Below, piece after piece: positions 5,604 to 7,686 of a stretch of DNA of 7,686 bases. The stretch covers positions 1-7,686 of the forward strand of contig JACQAR010000063.1 of assembly GCA_016194825.1 (NCBI GenBank). The letters are read 5' to 3'. Source of the DNA: Chlamydiia bacterium (GTDB lineage: Bacteria; Chlamydiota; Chlamydiia; Chlamydiales; SM23-39). Positions within the stretch are counted from its first letter, which is position 1. Every line of letters starts with the position of its first letter. The notes below the pieces were generated by a model. That model was not told the origin of the DNA. It ran no database searches and was given only the letters and a program-made list of their open reading frames with translations. The translations under genes were made by a program, and so were the position numbers.

Positions 5604-6652
5604 AAATCCACTGTAAAGCGCGTCGTTAGGCCCTGTAAGGCGAGCATACTGCTGTTGATGAGCGTCTCTTTAGCATCGGAAGCCGCACCTGCTGTCGAGC
5701 GGTACACCTCGTGCAGATTGAGCCAACCGTTCAGCTCATAGCCAGCAAAGACTTCAAACCGGTTGTTGGCCGTGCTCCTTTGCCAAGAAGGACCCACTGA
5801 GATTTGGAAGTTGAATGCAGCGCGCACATCGCTATAAGACGCATTGCGAAAAGGAACTCCAGGTGTGGCATTGACCGTTGGATAGGTCGTATTTTGATAG
5901 GCGCGGTTGGAATACATTCCCAAATAGCCGCCTGCAATTCCCTTCAATGTCATGTATACGTCATAACACCAGAACCAATCGACCATGAATCCTGTCTTGA
6001 GCCCACCCGCCGTGTACTCCCATCGGTTCTGCGTCTTGGTTCTATCGCTTTGCGCGTCGAAATACTCAAATACCCAATTCTGATCCATCCAAGCTAAACT
6101 CCCAATGGCCATGAGGCGCAATCTCATGTGAGGGTTCGGATTGAAAAAGCGGTCAACCTGTAGATCAAAGAGATTGTAATTCAAGTGAATACGAGATTTA
6201 GCAGAAGAGAGAACGGGAATGATCTGTGGCCAGGTACCGGTGAGGTAATTTTGTGAGGGAGTCGGCTTGCTGATGTGAGAAGAGCCGCGCCCGGTCATTC
6301 GGGTATAGCTGGCCATGATCTCCCACATTTTGGGAGCGCGGAAAAAGCTTAAGGTAAGGCGAAAACCAGGCTCGCCGCTCCATGTTTGAGGCCAGAGTTT
6401 GCCTTGCGCATAGTTATTCGTTAGAGCAGGACCCCAGGCTGTGTGATTCATGACAAGCGCATAATCCAGACACCCTTCTTGCACTCTCCAGAAGAGAAAT
6501 TCCGCATCAATCGAAATCACCTGTTCTTCGCGCCGAAATAGATCAGCATCGTAAGGAGGGGGATTTTTGGAACTTTTGGGAGGGGGAATATCTTCTTGTT
6601 TCCCAGCATAACAAATGGCCAGTGGGAAGATGGCCAATAGTGCAAGTCTCAT
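5600..6652 (-). CDS. Outer-membrane beta-barrel protein, Legionella/Waddlia MOMP-like family
   Basis: The 350-residue precursor starts with a short Sec signal peptide (M-R, hydrophobic to about 13, probable cleavage after C-Y-A at 14-16), then a Pro/Lys-rich linker (23-33). The mature part opens with VISIDAEFLFWRVQEG (45-60), the first-strand pattern of the Legionella major outer membrane protein family, which is also expanded in Waddlia and relatives. Many alternating aromatic/polar strands follow, and the chain ends in Phe350 (TVDF), the C-terminal aromatic recognised by the BAM machinery. It is expected to be an outer-membrane porin or structural protein; transport specificity is not readable. 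AGG seven bases before the ATG is a plausible ribosome site. It lies 65 bases after marC on the same strand. I found neither a terminator nor a convincing promoter in that gap, so it may be cotranscribed. Its stop codon overlaps that of the convergent protease gene. Confidence 0.88.
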   Translation of the reverse strand: MRLALLAIFPLAICYAGKQEDIPPPKSSKNPPPYDADLFRREEQVISIDAEFLFWRVQEGCLDYALVMNHTAWGPALTNNYAQGKLWPQTWSGEPGFRLTLSFFRAPKMWEIMASYTRMTGRGSSHISKPTPSQNYLTGTWPQIIPVLSSAKSRIHLNYNLFDLQVDRFFNPNPHMRLRLMAIGSLAWMDQNWVFEYFDAQSDRTKTQNRWEYTAGGLKTGFMVDWFWCYDVYMTLKGIAGGYLGMYSNRAYQNTTYPTVNATPGVPFRNASYSDVRAAFNFQISVGPSWQRSTANNRFEVFAGYELNGWLNLHEVYRSTAGAASDAKETLINSSMLALQGLTTRFTVDF

Positions 6653-6717
6653 ATTTGAACCTATCCCAATAAAAGGGTTTCGTCGATTTTGCGGTTCTTT
6701 GCACGTTACCGATTTTG

Positions 6718-7356
6718 CTATTTCAATGCAAGGGCGGGAAACATTCCAATGAGGCCGGTCCCCATCGTTTGGATTGCAATCGCCGCCAAAATCAAACCCC
6801 CCAATCGGTTGATGATGTTGATGCCTGAATGACCAATCACCCTCTCCAGATTACTCGCAAAATAGAGCAAGACCCCCATCACCAAAGCAACGAGGAGAGC
6901 TGAAATACTGACGAAGATTTGCGTCCAAAATCCAGGGAATTGGTTCATCTCCACAATGATGGTGCTGATCGCTCCTGGGCCTGCGATGATGGGAATGGCT
7001 AACGGAACGATGGCGCCCGTTTCACCAGAGGGGCGCTTTTCTTTTTCCTCTTCGCTGGTCTGTTTAATGGGGCTGGCTTGCGCAGACAACATAGAAAAGG
7101 CCATCATCAACAAAACTAAGCCACCAGCGACTTGGAACGACGGAAGCTGGATCCCCAAAATCATGAGAAGAGGGCGCCCAATCCAGGTCGTTACCAACAA
7201 GATCACACCGACTGCCACTGCGGAAACCAACCCTGTTCTTCTCTTCTCTTCAAACGTTTGGTTCCGCGTGATACGCAATACCGCTGGAAGTGCAGAAAGG
7301 GGATTAGAGATCACAAGCAGGCCGATAAAAAAGTTGACAAATTGTGTAAAATCCAT
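6718..7356 (-). CDS. MarC-family integral inner-membrane protein
   Basis: This 212-residue protein has six predicted membrane segments at about 5-25, 43-60, 63-90, 115-135, 147-167 and 179-205, and the family landmarks: an N-terminal segment ending in SNP (17-19), the P-L-A-I-P-x-x-A-G-P-G-A-I-S-T block (118-132), and NIINRLGGLILAAIAIQ (180-196). Length and motifs match MarC/YchE/YhgN proteins (about 200-220). The family is suspected of transport, but its substrate is not established, and E. coli MarC is now thought not to cause antibiotic resistance. A charged loop (98-113, rich in Glu and Lys) separates segments 3 and 4. No Shine-Dalgarno precedes the ATG. Its start lies only 13 bases from the edge of a long palindromic element, so its promoter must lie in or across that element. 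Confidence 0.94.
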   Translation of the reverse strand: MDFTQFVNFFIGLLVISNPLSALPAVLRITRNQTFEEKRRTGLVSAVAVGVILLVTTWIGRPLLMILGIQLPSFQVAGGLVLLMMAFSMLSAQASPIKQTSEEEKEKRPSGETGAIVPLAIPIIAGPGAISTIIVEMNQFPGFWTQIFVSISALLVALVMGVLLYFASNLERVIGHSGINIINRLGGLILAAIAIQTMGTGLIGMFPALALK

Positions 7357-7368
7357 TTGCTTTAACTA

Positions 7369-7540
7369 TATACTCAAGTAAATTCAAACGTTGGTTTTTG
7401 GCTTCGTCGGCATCTCCATCTTTGAAGCCGTCTGCATCGCCCAACTTATTCAAGTTGGGCTGCTTCGACGTCGCTGCGCTTCTTCAAATCTGGAGCGCCG
7501 GCATTGCCAAATTCCCAACTTTTGAATTCACTTAAGTATA
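7369..7540. repeat. Large imperfect palindrome (MITE/REP-like element) with perfect central hairpin
   Basis: The left arm (7369-7429) and the reverse complement of the right arm (7482-7540) align almost end to end: TATACTCAAGTAAATTCAAA against TATACTTAAGTGAATTCAAA (18 of 20 equal), then GTTGG, TTTGGC, CGGC, CTCCA and TTTGAAG blocks in the same order. The centre is a perfect 9-bp hairpin, GCCCAACTT (7439-7447) with AAGTTGGGC (7452-7460) and a 4-base loop. No gene fits inside. It fills most of the 206-base gap between marC and the divergent aldolase-like gene. Termini starting in TATA suggest a miniature inverted-repeat element inserted at a TA-rich site, but no clear target duplication is seen. 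Copies elsewhere in the genome would settle its nature. The central hairpin lacks a T-run, so it is not a typical terminator. Confidence 0.75.
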
Positions 7541-7542
7541 AT
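7537..7542 (+). promoter_or_regulatory. Perfect TATAAT -10-like box at the right end of the palindrome
   Basis: TATAAT sits 20 bases before the ATG at 7563, facing the aldolase-like gene. No acceptable -35 lies 16-18 bases upstream, so support rests on the hexamer and its position. The mirrored left terminus offers TATAGT facing marC, so both ends of the element may feed outward transcription. Confidence 0.35.
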
Positions 7543-7562
7543 TGAGCAAGAGTTAAGAGACT

Positions 7563-7686
7563 ATGGAAATTTGGTTGAATACGACAGATATGGAGGCGAT
7601 TGAGAAGGGTGTGAAAATGGGGTTTGTATCTGGGATTACCACCAATCCTACGATGGTCATGAAATCGAAAATGCCCTTAGAAGATC
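7563..7686 (+). CDS. Transaldolase / fructose-6-phosphate aldolase-like protein (N-terminus only)
   Basis: Forty-one codons are visible before the window ends. They read MEIWLNTTDMEAIEKG followed by a strand and GITTNPTMV (24-32). This is the first beta-strand and second-strand signature of the TAL/FSA family, where the usual text is F-[IV]-D-T-[AS]-[DN] and G-[VI]-T-T-N-P-[ST]. These enzymes use a Schiff-base Lys, outside the window, to move dihydroxyacetone units in sugar-phosphate metabolism. The start matches the short FSA-type N-terminus rather than the longer TalB type. Residue 6 is Asn where family members have a conserved active-site Asp. The preceding AAGAG (7554-7558) is a weak ribosome site. 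Confidence 0.8.
   Translation, partial: MEIWLNTTDMEAIEKGVKMGFVSGITTNPTMVMKSKMPLED

Noticed and set aside
6600..6652. Outer-membrane protein as a lipoprotein because of Cys14 in the signal peptide
   Set aside because: The residues before Cys14 are L-A-I, which does not give the small residue required at -1 of a lipobox; cleavage after Ala16 by ordinary signal peptidase fits better.
6653..6717. Terminator between marC and the outer-membrane gene (CGGT...ACCG and CCC...GGG pairs)
   Set aside because: The stems are only 3-4 bp with no T-run, too weak to call.
7439..7460. Central hairpin as an intrinsic terminator
   Set aside because: No T-run follows it on either strand, and both flanking genes point away from it; it is better explained as the centre of the long palindrome.

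Overview
The window looks like the chromosome of a bacterium from the environmental Chlamydiota (Parachlamydia/Waddlia/Criblamydia-like). This is inference from gene content: a secreted beta-barrel protein of the Legionella/Waddlia major-outer-membrane-protein type, a single-RRM protein with an RGG tail, ordinary sigma70/sigma66-like promoters, weak Shine-Dalgarno sequences, and roughly mid-40s to 50% GC by eye. No rRNA, tRNA, CRISPR array or transposase is visible.

Left part (1-3120, minus strand). One uninterrupted reading frame starts at 2517 and runs off the left edge (839 codons, no stop). It is a large protein I cannot name, but its middle carries a pattern resembling the nucleoside phosphorylase/nucleosidase fold. 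Upstream of it are a plausible promoter (2602-2630), an intrinsic terminator (2629-2662), and the gene that this terminator serves, an RRM RNA-binding protein (2692-3120).

Centre (3121-5603). A 200-base divergent intergenic region holds a near-consensus promoter for the RRM gene, an overlapping candidate promoter in the other direction, and a hairpin at the predicted 5' end of the RRM mRNA. To the right is a tight plus-strand cluster with 10- and 8-base gaps: a small GGQ (RF-1 domain) release/rescue-factor-like protein, an S4-domain RluA-family pseudouridine synthase, and a trypsin-like protease with no signal peptide and no clear catalytic Asp. The first two are translation/ribosome genes. 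The protease looks more AT-rich and may be a later addition.

Right part (5600-7686). The protease meets an outer-membrane-protein gene tail to tail, with overlapping stop codons. That gene follows a MarC-family membrane protein gene on the same strand. Between marC and a rightward transaldolase/fructose-6-phosphate-aldolase-like gene, cut by the window edge, lies a large imperfect palindrome of about 172 bases with a perfect 9-bp hairpin at its centre. It resembles a miniature mobile or REP-type element whose ends reach into both flanking promoter regions.

The best candidates for something undescribed are the large phosphorylase-like protein, the GGQ + S4-pseudouridine-synthase pair, the degenerate cytosolic or exported protease, and the palindromic element.
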